DNA from: Amphritea sp.
Lineage (GTDB): Bacteria; Pseudomonadota; Gammaproteobacteria; Pseudomonadales; Balneatricaceae
Direction: 5' to 3'
Length of the DNA: 5,874 nt
Assembly (NCBI GenBank): GCA_018067325.1
Contig: JAGPUU010000460.1
Span: forward strand, 1-5,874
Position numbers and translations under genes: made by a program. The notes under the pieces were generated by a model. That model saw only the letters and a program-made list of their open reading frames with translations, made no database searches and was not told the DNA's origin. Positions 1-5,524 of the stretch are shown here, in pieces; position 1 is the first letter of the stretch; each line of letters starts with the position of its first letter.

Positions 1-126
1 GTAGCTACCTCGAAGCTTTTCTAAATAGCGAACATTAATGGGAGATATCCTGGTAATCGTTCGTTTGTCAGTTTTCATCTATTTCTATGTAAAACAAATA
101 ATGATGCGGATCACAGGGAAGTCCAG

Positions 127-483
127 ATGAAAAAACTAATATTGATAGCTCTCTTTGCTGGAGGGGTCTATTTGGTCATGATGAATCAAAGTGAAGACAT
201 TGATACTACTAGCTACGGAAACTTACTTAATAAAGCGGATACCAGTGTAGTTTCAGTGGATGACGTTAAAAATAAAGCTAATTTATTGGCTCAGTTTTTG
301 TGTAATGACGTTACGTTTCAGACAACAGGTTTATCAACTGTCAGCTCTTGCATGGACAAGTATAGTCACTCTAAAGAGCGCTGCGAAGACCAAGTGTTTG
401 GTAATGCTCCGGCAGTGTTCTCTGGAAAAGTGCAGGTGACAGATACAGTCAAAGAGTTTATCAGCTGCGTAGGTATTGAGTAG
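127..483 (+). CDS. Small exported or membrane-anchored four-cysteine protein, unrecognised
   Basis: This 118-residue protein has no family I recognise. The N-terminus is MKK followed by a hydrophobic stretch (about residues 4-19), so it is either a Sec signal peptide or a single N-terminal membrane anchor. There is no lipobox cysteine and no clear AxA cleavage site, which favours an anchor. The remaining hydrophilic part (about 20-118) should lie in the periplasm. It carries exactly four cysteines, C59, C75, C86 and C114, which could form two disulfides there. The start is supported by the K-K-hydrophobic N-terminus and a weak GGGAAG ribosome site just upstream. A weak sigma-70-like promoter (TTGTCA at 65-70, TGTAAA at 88-93, spacer 17) may drive it. 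Base composition is clearly more AT-rich than the SDR and TRAP genes. It is a likely real gene because its composition is protein-like and its N-terminus is coherent. Its function is unknown. Confidence 0.7.
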   Translation: MKKLILIALFAGGVYLVMMNQSEDIDTTSYGNLLNKADTSVVSVDDVKNKANLLAQFLCNDVTFQTTGLSTVSSCMDKYSHSKERCEDQVFGNAPAVFSGKVQVTDTVKEFISCVGIE

Positions 484-540
484 CGTTTTTTTTCATTGGG
501 TGAAGATAGTTCAGTCCTATGTAACAGGAGAGTTTTATAA

Positions 541-741
541 ATGGATTTTTTTGGTGTTTTGATTGTTTTTGTTGCTTGGGTCTGGTCTGTTGCAAAAGGA
601 ATTCAGGTGTCAATGCTATGCTGTATTCTTAATTTTATGTTTCCTCCTGTATCGCAAGGAATTTTTGCAATATATGAGGATGAAATGAGAGGACCGTTTA
701 TTGCTATTGCAATAGGTTGTCTGATTGTGTACATCAGTTAA
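541..741 (+). CDS. Small two- to three-helix inner membrane protein, unrecognised
   Basis: This 66-residue protein is almost entirely hydrophobic. Segments of about residues 3-19, 24-44 and 51-65 can each span or re-enter the membrane. A short charged stretch, Y-E-D-E-M-R (about 45-50), lies between the last two and is the likely loop. A Cys-Cys pair is at residues 27-28 and a Pro-Pro pair at 35-36. An AGGAG ribosome site (526-530) lies 10 bases before the ATG, which supports the start. It follows the four-cysteine gene by 57 bases with no obvious terminator between, so the two may be co-transcribed. It shares that gene's AT-rich composition. I do not recognise a family and assign no function. 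A small accessory membrane protein is the most that can be said. Confidence 0.6.
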   Translation: MDFFGVLIVFVAWVWSVAKGIQVSMLCCILNFMFPPVSQGIFAIYEDEMRGPFIAIAIGCLIVYIS

Positions 742-743
742 CT

Positions 744-771
744 CTTGAAATAGCTTTCATTTCCCCCATCT
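744..771 (+). promoter_or_regulatory. Candidate sigma-32 (RpoH) heat-shock promoter for the SDR gene
   Basis: CTTGAAA (744-750) and CCCCATCT (764-771) are separated by 13 bases. This matches the known RpoH consensus (CTTGAAA, about 11-16 bases, CCCCATnT) at every defined position. Transcription would start near 776-779 and give a 5' leader of about 33 bases before the SDR start at 811. The only sigma-70 reading of the same stretch, TTGAAA with TATACT at 771-776, needs a 20-base spacer and is poor. A small inverted repeat, TGAAA-N4-TTTCA (746-759), overlaps the -35 box and may be incidental. Assignment rests on the motif alone. Confidence 0.6.
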
Positions 772-810
772 ATACTGATAACTTAATCATTATTTAATAG
801 GCACTTATTC

Positions 811-1476
811 ATGTCTCAAACTGTTGTTATTACTGGCGCAAGCCGGGGAATCGGTCTGTCTTTTTGTCGGTTGTATCAGTCGCGCGGGTATGATGTCTAT
901 GCTGTGTGTCGAAGTGCCTCTGAAGAGCTTACGTCGCTCGGTGTACATATTATTGATGGCGTTAATGTTACCCAGCATCAGGGTATTGAGCGTATGCGTT
1001 CAGCGCTGGAAAACGTCAGTATCGATCTGCTGATTAATAACGCCGGTATTTTGCGTAATGAGGTGCTGGGGGATATCGATCCAGACCAGATTCGTCAGCA
1101 GTTTGAAACTAACGCGTTGGCGCCTTTGCTGGTGACAGAAGCTTTAACAAGCCGCTTAGTTGCGAATGCAAAAGTGGCGTTAATCACCAGCCGGATGGGG
1201 TCAGTAACGGACAATACCAGTGGTGGTCGTTACGGTTATCGCATGTCTAAATCCGCACTGAATATTGCCGGTGTCTCGCTGTCCCATGATCTCAAACCTC
1301 GAGGCGTTGCTGTCGCTATTTTGCATCCGGGACTGGTCGGTACAGAGATGATAGGTGGTCATGGTGACATCACCCCTGATCAGGCTGCAGAGCGGCTTTC
1401 CCAACGCATAGATGGGCTGACATTGGAGAATAGTGGAACGTTTTGGCATTCGAATGGCGATATTCTGCCTTGGTAA
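811..1476 (+). CDS. SDR-family NAD(P)-dependent oxidoreductase, C-factor-like
   Basis: This is a cytoplasmic classical short-chain dehydrogenase/reductase of 221 residues, slightly shorter than the usual 240-260. Visible motifs, in order, are the Rossmann dinucleotide-binding TGASRGIG (8-15), NNAG (76-79), the structural Asn N101, catalytic Ser S127, catalytic Tyr143 and Lys147 in YRMSK, and HPGLVGT (172-178). All catalytic tetrad positions are present. An Arg at residue 34, after the second beta strand, is compatible with NADPH preference, but this is inference. The C-terminus, with G-D-I-L-P-W after a short F-W strand, resembles the compact C-factor (CsgA)/sniffer-type SDRs rather than FabG. 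The substrate is unknown. The start codon has a weak ribosome site (TAGG near 798) but begins at the expected MSQTVVITG position. The gene is monocistronic, with a sigma-32-like promoter upstream and a hairpin terminator downstream, so a stress-response role is plausible. Confidence 0.93.
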   Translation: MSQTVVITGASRGIGLSFCRLYQSRGYDVYAVCRSASEELTSLGVHIIDGVNVTQHQGIERMRSALENVSIDLLINNAGILRNEVLGDIDPDQIRQQFETNALAPLLVTEALTSRLVANAKVALITSRMGSVTDNTSGGRYGYRMSKSALNIAGVSLSHDLKPRGVAVAILHPGLVGTEMIGGHGDITPDQAAERLSQRIDGLTLENSGTFWHSNGDILPW

Positions 1477-1499
1477 AAAGCCGTTGCTCGACAAAGCAT

Positions 1500-1522
1500 A
1501 AGGAGCCTGATGGCTCCTTTCG
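1500..1522 (+). terminator. Intrinsic terminator after the SDR gene
   Basis: The stem is AAGGAGCC (1500-1507) paired with GGCTCCTT (1512-1519) around a TGAT loop, 23 bases after the SDR stop. The T tract is short (TTT then CG), so termination may be partial. An almost identical hairpin occurs at 5412-5439. Confidence 0.75.
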
Positions 1523-1554
1523 TATATTAGTCTAGCTAGTATTAACAGGTAGCT

Positions 1555-1616
1555 GTAGGAGCGGCATCTTGCCGCGAAGCTTTGGTACCCAGAGGGCATC
1601 CTAAAGCAGCTCCTAC
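1555..1616 (-). repeat. REP/BIME-like palindromic element, copy A1
   Basis: This 62-bp element is bounded on both sides by GTAGGAGC / GCTCCTAC. Read on the minus strand it matches copies A2 and A3 downstream, except for about 8 missing bases in the middle. Its plus-strand left half is GTAG, two bases, then the perfect hairpin GCGGCA-tct-TGCCGC (1561-1575). This is the layout of REP sequences: a GTAG tetranucleotide 5' of a hairpin. The right half, read on the other strand, also starts with GTAG, so the element resembles a BIME made of two inverted REPs. No REP-associated transposase gene lies in the window. Confidence 0.8.
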
Positions 1617-1666
1617 CTCAGGTTCAATACATTCTGTCACAAACCTGGATTTGACGGTTTTCTTTT

Positions 1667-1706
1667 CGAACGACGAGCAAGGTGCGAAGCGCCGTTCGAA
1701 CAACGA
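1667..1706 (-). repeat. Second palindromic repeat family, copy B1
   Basis: This 40-bp element is identical at 37 of 40 positions to the reverse complement of 5153-5192. Its core is a short hairpin, GGTGC-gaa-GCGCC (1681-1693), next to the palindrome TTCGAA. It lies 50 bp from A1. On the minus strand the order is B1 then A1, the same relative order and orientation as B2 then A2 on the plus strand beyond the TRAP operon. Confidence 0.75.
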
Positions 1707-1786
1707 GCTACTTGAACAAGCGAACCAATCGGCACCAATTCACAACCATTCTCATCTAAGTATTTTCTGACCCGACCTCGATATTC

Positions 1787-1816
1787 TTGATAAAAATCAA
1801 TTACTTTATCTACAAT
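1787..1816 (+). promoter_or_regulatory. Candidate sigma-70 promoter for the TRAP operon or its leader RNA
   Basis: TTGATA (1787-1792) and TACAAT (1811-1816) are separated by 18 bases, with one mismatch from consensus in each box. Transcription would start near 1823 and leave a leader of about 370 bases before dctP at 2193. The first hairpin of the structured region begins within about 10 bases of that start. A second, weaker candidate closer to dctP is TTGTTT (2015-2020) with TATATA (2037-2042), spacer 16. Which one is used cannot be decided by eye. Confidence 0.5.
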
Positions 1817-1830
1817 GATTAATCGATCTT

Positions 1831-1924
1831 ACTTCATCACTCTACGTGAGTGATTTGAAGTGTCGATTCTCATAAGCTCTTATTTGGTGACGTCAGTCAC
1901 CGACCATTTCAGAAACGACACTTC
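1831..1924 (+). promoter_or_regulatory. Nested inverted repeats: candidate structured leader or operator cluster
   Basis: Three dyads overlap here. First, ATCACTC (1836-1842) pairs with GAGTGAT (1848-1854) around TACGT, and the stem can extend through ACTTC (1831-1835) with GAAGT (1857-1861) across a two-base bulge. Second, GAAGTGTCG (1857-1865) pairs perfectly with CGACACTTC (1916-1924). Third, GGTGAC (1886-1891) pairs perfectly with GTCACC (1896-1901) inside the second. GAAGT at 1857-1861 can pair with either ACTTC copy (1831-1835 or 1920-1924) but not both, so the first extended hairpin and the outer stem are mutually exclusive. As RNA this would be a switch-like leader. As DNA, the GGTGAC dyad could be a repressor operator. 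I match it to no known riboswitch class. Confidence 0.45.
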
Positions 1925-1979
1925 TACTACCTGTTTGCGAAGCGGCTATAAAAGCCACATAAGTGAAATGAATTACCAT

Positions 1980-2022
1980 GCATTAATTGTGTGAAAATTA
2001 AGTAATGCTTTTGTTTGTTTTT
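1980..2022 (+). terminator. Weak terminator-like dyad in the dctP leader
   Basis: GCATTA (1980-1985) pairs with TAATGC (2003-2008), with further weak A-T pairing inside, and is followed directly by a T-rich run (2009-2022) interrupted by two Gs. The stem is AT-rich, so strong termination is doubtful. If active, it would end a transcript of about 200 bases starting near 1823, or act as an attenuator upstream of dctP. Confidence 0.25.
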
Positions 2023-2192
2023 ACGTATTTAAAATCTATATAAATAAATAATCATGGAATTAATCGCTGTATTAGTGGTATTTGACCGCTGATCTTCATT
2101 GCTGGTATCTATGTGCTCCCGGGAAAATACAACGGATTCTACTGTGCCATACAGTGACTCTTTGATAAAAAATAACAACGGCGAGTATGTAA

Positions 2193-3230
2193 ATGACTAT
2201 AAAAAATAATTCGACCAGTACACCTGCTTTTACTAAAAGAAGGATTCGTTCTCTATTGACCGGTCTCGTGGCTACAGGTGTACTGATGGCCGGTTCAGCA
2301 CAGGCTGCTTCCCTGAAAATGGCAACCGATTCAGGAGCAAAAGGTTCTCCCGCTGGAGATACTCTGGAACGCTGGGCAGAGTTGATTGAGACCAACTCAA
2401 ATGGCGATATCGACGTTAATGTTTTTTACCAGAATGAACTGGGTAGTCAGAACGAAGTATTCGATCTGCACGTGGCGGGCGATGTTGATGTAATGCTCAA
2501 CTGGCCAATGACTTCTTATGATAAGCGTATTGGGGTTATCTACACCCCCTACATGACCTTGACCTGGGATGAGGCGATCAAAGCTTATAGTCCGGGTGGT
2601 TGGATCAATAATATGCTGGGTGGTATCTATTCCGATATCGGTTTGAAATTCTTTGGTCCCTGGCCTGAAGGCTTCAATGGTGTCGCTACTAAGGGTAAAT
2701 ACGCCACTAATATTGCAGAAGCGGATGGGCTTAAAGTCCGTACGATGACGGTATTCCCTGCGCCTCAGACAATGCAGGCTTTGGGTTACCAGACTGCTGC
2801 TATCGACTGGGGCGAAGTTTACACTTCACTGCAGACCGGCGTTGTTGATGGTGAAGCGGGTAACGTAATCTACTGGGATTACGAATACTTCCGAGATCTG
2901 CTCGACTATTACGTTCGCTCTAAACACTTCTTCATGACCGGTGTTCTGAGTATGAACCAGGAATCTTTCGAAGAGCTGAACGAAGCGCAACAGAAAATTG
3001 TAACTGATGCTGCTAACGAAGTGATGATGACTCAGTTCAAAAATGCACAAAAGCAGGATGAGCACTACGTAGTAGAAGCTGAAAAAGCAGGAATGAAATA
3101 CTTCGAGTTGTCAGATGAGCAGATTAAAGAGTTTGCAAGGGCTGCCCGCGAGAAAGTATGGCCACTGATGGATCAGGAAATTGGCTCTGAAATTATGGAT
3201 ACTATCCGGGCGAACGCAACCAAGTTGTAA
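2193..3230 (+). CDS. dctP: TRAP transporter periplasmic substrate-binding protein (DctP family)
   Basis: This is a 345-residue solute receptor of a tripartite ATP-independent periplasmic transporter, a usual length for the family. A Sec signal peptide is clear: a basic n-region (K15, R16, R17, R19), a hydrophobic core of about 21-34, and the cleavage motif A36-Q37-A38, leaving a mature protein starting near A39. The conserved DctP core is visible. It includes a ligand-carboxylate Arg in the GLKVRTM stretch (R183) and the hallmark segment GEVYTSLQTGVVDGE (207-221). The usual E-N-P after that segment is replaced by A-G-N (222-224), which may mark a distinct substrate group. The ligand is not predictable beyond a probable organic acid. 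The start at 2193 is fixed by an in-frame stop shortly upstream and a weak GGCGAG ribosome site. It is the first gene of the operon. A 64-base gap with a hairpin follows before dctQ. Confidence 0.95.
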   Translation: MTIKNNSTSTPAFTKRRIRSLLTGLVATGVLMAGSAQAASLKMATDSGAKGSPAGDTLERWAELIETNSNGDIDVNVFYQNELGSQNEVFDLHVAGDVDVMLNWPMTSYDKRIGVIYTPYMTLTWDEAIKAYSPGGWINNMLGGIYSDIGLKFFGPWPEGFNGVATKGKYATNIAEADGLKVRTMTVFPAPQTMQALGYQTAAIDWGEVYTSLQTGVVDGEAGNVIYWDYEYFRDLLDYYVRSKHFFMTGVLSMNQESFEELNEAQQKIVTDAANEVMMTQFKNAQKQDEHYVVEAEKAGMKYFELSDEQIKEFARAAREKVWPLMDQEIGSEIMDTIRANATKL

Positions 3231-3246
3231 CGTTTCCAGTCCCAGG

Positions 3247-3276
3247 CGGCGGTGCAGATATTGTTCCGCCGTTTTT
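3247..3276 (+). terminator. Intercistronic hairpin with T run between dctP and dctQ
   Basis: CGGCGG (3247-3252) pairs perfectly with CCGCCG (3266-3271) around a 13-base loop and is followed at once by five Ts (3272-3276). It starts 16 bases after the dctP stop and ends 18 bases before the dctQ start. The likely effect is partial termination or protection of the dctP mRNA 3' end, giving more receptor than membrane subunits. This is inferred from position and shape. Confidence 0.6.
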
Positions 3277-3294
3277 GCTTTCTGAGGTAATGAC

Positions 3295-3831
3295 ATGATA
3301 GTGCGTTTCTTTACCGGGTTGGACCAAAGGTTTTGTTGGCTGCTCAATGCGATAGCTTTGATCAGTAGTCTTGCTCTGGTGGGCCTGATGCTGTTTCTGG
3401 TCGTGGCTCGTTATATATTTGGCTGGTCCATAATAGGCTTGCTGGAACTGATTATGCTGTGCGGTATGTGGCTGTATATGGTGGGTAGTCTTATTGCCAG
3501 CCGTAAACGTGAGCATCTGGTGGTTGATTTTGTTCAGACCAGTATTCGAGACCGACAGATCCGTCGGTATCATCAATGCTTTATTTCGCTGATAACTCTG
3601 GTGATTACCGGGTTCTTCGTCTATCTCGCTTATCGGATGCTGGCTTGGGGGCTGCGCCGACCGCAACACACCCCGGGTTTGTCGATACCCCTGTGGATAC
3701 CTCAGAGCGCTATCATGTTTGCCAGTGTTGGCTGCTCCCTGTACGCCCTGCGGGACTTTATTCAATGCGTAATTGGTTATCATCCAGAGCCGGTTATTAT
3801 CGCTGAAGCAAACCAGCAGGATATTCGCTGA
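3295..3831 (+). CDS. dctQ: TRAP transporter small permease subunit (DctQ family)
   Basis: This 178-residue inner membrane protein is the small subunit that pairs with DctM and helps dock the loaded binding protein. Four transmembrane helices are apparent at about residues 19-38, 49-68, 96-116 and 135-155, the standard DctQ topology. The family pattern is recognisable: R39-Y-I-F-G after helix 1, E51 early in helix 2, then the cytoplasmic R-x-R-E-H-L-V-V-D stretch (70-78), and a Pro-rich loop before helix 4 (P127, P132, P136). A good ribosome site, GAGGT (3284-3288), lies six bases before the ATG. The stop TGA overlaps the dctM ATG by one base (3831), indicating translational coupling. The C-terminal tail after helix 4 is short and hydrophilic. 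Confidence 0.92.
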   Translation: MIVRFFTGLDQRFCWLLNAIALISSLALVGLMLFLVVARYIFGWSIIGLLELIMLCGMWLYMVGSLIASRKREHLVVDFVQTSIRDRQIRRYHQCFISLITLVITGFFVYLAYRMLAWGLRRPQHTPGLSIPLWIPQSAIMFASVGCSLYALRDFIQCVIGYHPEPVIIAEANQQDIR

Positions 3832-5129
3832 TGGAAGGTTTAATAGCTGTAGGAATATTATTGTTCCTGATGATTGTAGGGGTGCCTGTAGCCTGGTCTT
3901 TTGCCGGCGTACTGGCGTATCTGACGTTCGCTTACGATGCTAACTTTAATACCCTGATGTTGCAGGGCTACCGGTCTATCGATTCGGTAATTTTGATTGC
4001 GTTGCCACTGTTTGTTCTGACCGGATACCTGATGCAGAGTGGCGGTATCGCACTCAGGCTGGTGAACTTTATTGAAGTCATGGTGGGTAAACGTAAGGGA
4101 GGCATGGGAGCGTCGATGGTTCTGGCCTCCGGTATCTTTGGTGCTATCGCCGGTACCGCTACGGCGGCTGTTGCGTCGATCGGAACCATTATGGTGGGGC
4201 CACTGGAGAAACGGGGCTATCCGCGAGGTTACTCTTCGGCACTCTTAGGTATTTCTTCATTATTGGGGATTTTGATTCCACCCTCGATTACGATGATTCT
4301 GTTTGCGGTAGTAACAAGGCAATCGGTTGCAGCCTGTTTTGCAGCCTCAATTGGGCCTGCCTTGTTACTCATTGCAGGGTTGATAATGGCGAACCGCTTT
4401 AGTGTGGGTCGCCTGTTTCAGGAGGTTACTGCCGGGGCTCAGGAGGGACTGGAAAAACTGCCATCGAAACGCACTGCTGCCTTTCGTGCGTTGCCTGCAC
4501 TGTCGCTGCCGGTAATTATCCTGGGCGGGATCTATGGCGGTGTCTGTACGCCGACAGAAGCGGCGGCGATTGCTGCATTTATGGCAATAGTGATCGGCTT
4601 CTTTGTTTATCGGGATCTGACGATCAAACGCTTAAGCGATAGTGTTATAGCGGCTGCTGAAACGACCGGTACGGTGATTCTTATCCTGCTGTTCAGCTTT
4701 ATGATTGGTCGGATACTGGCATCAGAGCGGATTCCTCAGGAGCTGACAGAGGTGATTACCGGGTTGGTCAAAGACCCGCTTATGATTCTGATTTCGGTTA
4801 ACATCTTCCTGATTGTTGCTGGCATGATAATGGATGATGTGTCCGTGACAGTGGTCGTAGCGCCTCTGTTTTTACCATTGATGGTCGCTAGTGGGGTAGA
4901 CCCAGTGCACTTCGCGTCGATTGTTGCCTGTTCGGTGGTGATCGGGGCTAATAGCCCACCGGTTGCCCCGATTCTCTATATGGCTTGTCGTATTGGTCAG
5001 GTGCCTATTCATAAAGCGATGCTACCCGCACTCGGGCTGATGGCCTTTGTCGGGCTGCCGGTGATGGTAGTTACCAGCTTAGTACCGGAATTGTCACTCT
5101 TCTTCCCCAGGTTACTTGGGTTGATGTAG
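3831..5129 (+). CDS. dctM: TRAP transporter large permease subunit (DctM family)
   Basis: This 432-residue polytopic inner membrane protein is the ion-coupled transport subunit, with a normal DctM length (about 425-440). Family landmarks in order are GVPVAW (17-22), the small-residue-rich IAGTATAAVASIGTI region (106-120), GILIPPS (146-152), GGIYGGVCTPTEAAA (232-246), the acidic MDD (334-336), and an N-S-P-P-V-A-P segment at 374-380 in the place where many DctM proteins have TPPVG. The two helical-hairpin halves expected of the elevator-type scaffold are both represented, so the protein looks intact. A weak AGGA ribosome site lies about 10 bases before the ATG, and the TGATG overlap with dctQ suggests coupled translation. 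Nothing directly after the stop is a simple terminator. The first clear one on the plus strand is near 5412, beyond the repeats. The driving ion is presumed to be sodium, from what is known of the family. Confidence 0.95.
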   Translation: MEGLIAVGILLFLMIVGVPVAWSFAGVLAYLTFAYDANFNTLMLQGYRSIDSVILIALPLFVLTGYLMQSGGIALRLVNFIEVMVGKRKGGMGASMVLASGIFGAIAGTATAAVASIGTIMVGPLEKRGYPRGYSSALLGISSLLGILIPPSITMILFAVVTRQSVAACFAASIGPALLLIAGLIMANRFSVGRLFQEVTAGAQEGLEKLPSKRTAAFRALPALSLPVIILGGIYGGVCTPTEAAAIAAFMAIVIGFFVYRDLTIKRLSDSVIAAAETTGTVILILLFSFMIGRILASERIPQELTEVITGLVKDPLMILISVNIFLIVAGMIMDDVSVTVVVAPLFLPLMVASGVDPVHFASIVACSVVIGANSPPVAPILYMACRIGQVPIHKAMLPALGLMAFVGLPVMVVTSLVPELSLFFPRLLGLM

Positions 5130-5152
5130 GCAGGTTTTGTGTAAATCGTCGT

Positions 5153-5192
5153 TCGTTGTTCGAACGGCGCTACGCGCCTTGCTCGTCGCTCG
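5153..5192 (+). repeat. Second palindromic repeat family, copy B2
   Basis: This is the inverted partner of B1, 37 of 40 positions identical, starting 23 bases after the dctM stop. Its core hairpin is GGCGC-tac-GCGCC (5166-5178). Compared with B1, one stem base is changed so that a G-C pair becomes a G-U pair, which keeps the hairpin. The loop also differs, so structure appears better kept than sequence. As the first palindrome after dctM it could also protect the mRNA 3' end. Confidence 0.75.
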
Positions 5193-5280
5193 GGAAATCC
5201 TTCTTTTAGGAGAGGGTGAAAACGTGTCTTGTAAGATAAGTTTTCGCTTTGTTTGAGAAGGGTACCCTCTTCGCGATAGG

Positions 5281-5304
5281 TTTGTTTGGTGGTTTGTTTG
5301 GTGG
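5281..5304 (+). repeat. 12-bp tandem repeat next to copy A2
   Basis: Two exact copies of TTTGTTTGGTGG (5281-5292 and 5293-5304) are followed by the TTTGTAGG that opens A2. Copy A3 has only one such unit (5510-5521, last base A), so the repeat number differs between otherwise similar elements. Confidence 0.85.
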
Positions 5305-5307
5305 TTT

Positions 5308-5377
5308 GTAGGAGCTGCTTTAGCATGCCCTCTGGGTACTAGCAGCGAAAAGCATCGCGGCAGGATGCCGCTCCTAC
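5308..5377 (+). repeat. REP/BIME-like palindromic element, copy A2
   Basis: This 70-bp element runs from GTAGGAGC to GCTCCTAC and is identical to A3 at 66 of 70 positions. Its 3' half read on the minus strand is GTAG followed by the hairpin GCGGCA-tcc-TGCCGC, the REP layout. The 5' half also begins with GTAG and carries a CCC-tct-GGG mini-hairpin. Similarity to the A3 region extends beyond the element, from about 5258 to about 5386, so a larger unit was duplicated. Confidence 0.85.
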
Positions 5378-5411
5378 ATTTGCCGGTGATTACTGGTCAG
5401 ATTGGTAGTTA

Positions 5412-5439
5412 AAAAGGAGCCCGATGGCTCCTTTTAATT
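5412..5439 (+). terminator. Intrinsic terminator of the TRAP operon
   Basis: AAAAGGAGCC (5412-5421) pairs perfectly with GGCTCCTTTT (5426-5435) around a CGAT loop, followed by AATTT. It is a 10-bp stem in a form usable on both strands. It lies 283 bases after the dctM stop, so operon transcripts would carry repeats B2 and A2 in a long 3' untranslated region unless they end earlier. It closely resembles the terminator after the SDR gene. Confidence 0.8.
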
Positions 5440-5524
5440 TTATGCAGAACTAGTCTAATTCAGATCGATTAAGCTAGTTTGTAGTGAGGTACGCCCTCGT
5501 GCCGATGAATTTGTTTGGTGATTT

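Noticed and set aside
1..38. Possible C-terminus of an upstream gene (frame 3 ends with TAA at 36-38, frame 1 at 22-24)
   Set aside because: Only 7-11 codons are visible and two frames are equally possible, so no gene can be assigned.
100..115. CRP-like site AATGA-N6-TCACA
   Set aside because: Only one half-site matches, and its position just before the start codon at 127 is unusual for CRP.
1582..1770. Plus-strand reading frame of 62 codons
   Set aside because: It starts inside repeat A1 and runs through repeat B1. Its codons are explained by the palindromic repeats and it has no ribosome site.
2141..2155. Dyad ACTGT-gccat-ACAGT upstream of dctP
   Set aside because: Arms of five bases are easily found by chance. 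It was not counted as an operator without conservation data.
2111..2209. A 32-codon plus-strand frame overlapping the dctP start
   Set aside because: It has no ribosome site, its composition is not protein-like, and it overlaps the dctP signal peptide region. A leader-peptide role is possible but unsupported.
2193..2309. Twin-arginine (Tat) signal in DctP because of R16-R17
   Set aside because: The residues after the pair (I-R-S-L) do not fit the Tat consensus, and the AQA cleavage site with a normal hydrophobic core fits Sec export.
3202..3783. Minus-strand reading frame of 193 codons opposite dctQ
   Set aside because: It is antisense to a clear DctQ gene with good family motifs. The product is rich in Q, H and T and looks like a shadow frame.
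5009..5326. Minus-strand reading frame of 105 codons
   Set aside because: It spans the 12-bp tandem repeat, repeat B2 and the antisense of the dctM 3' end. The predicted protein is repeat-derived and low in complexity.
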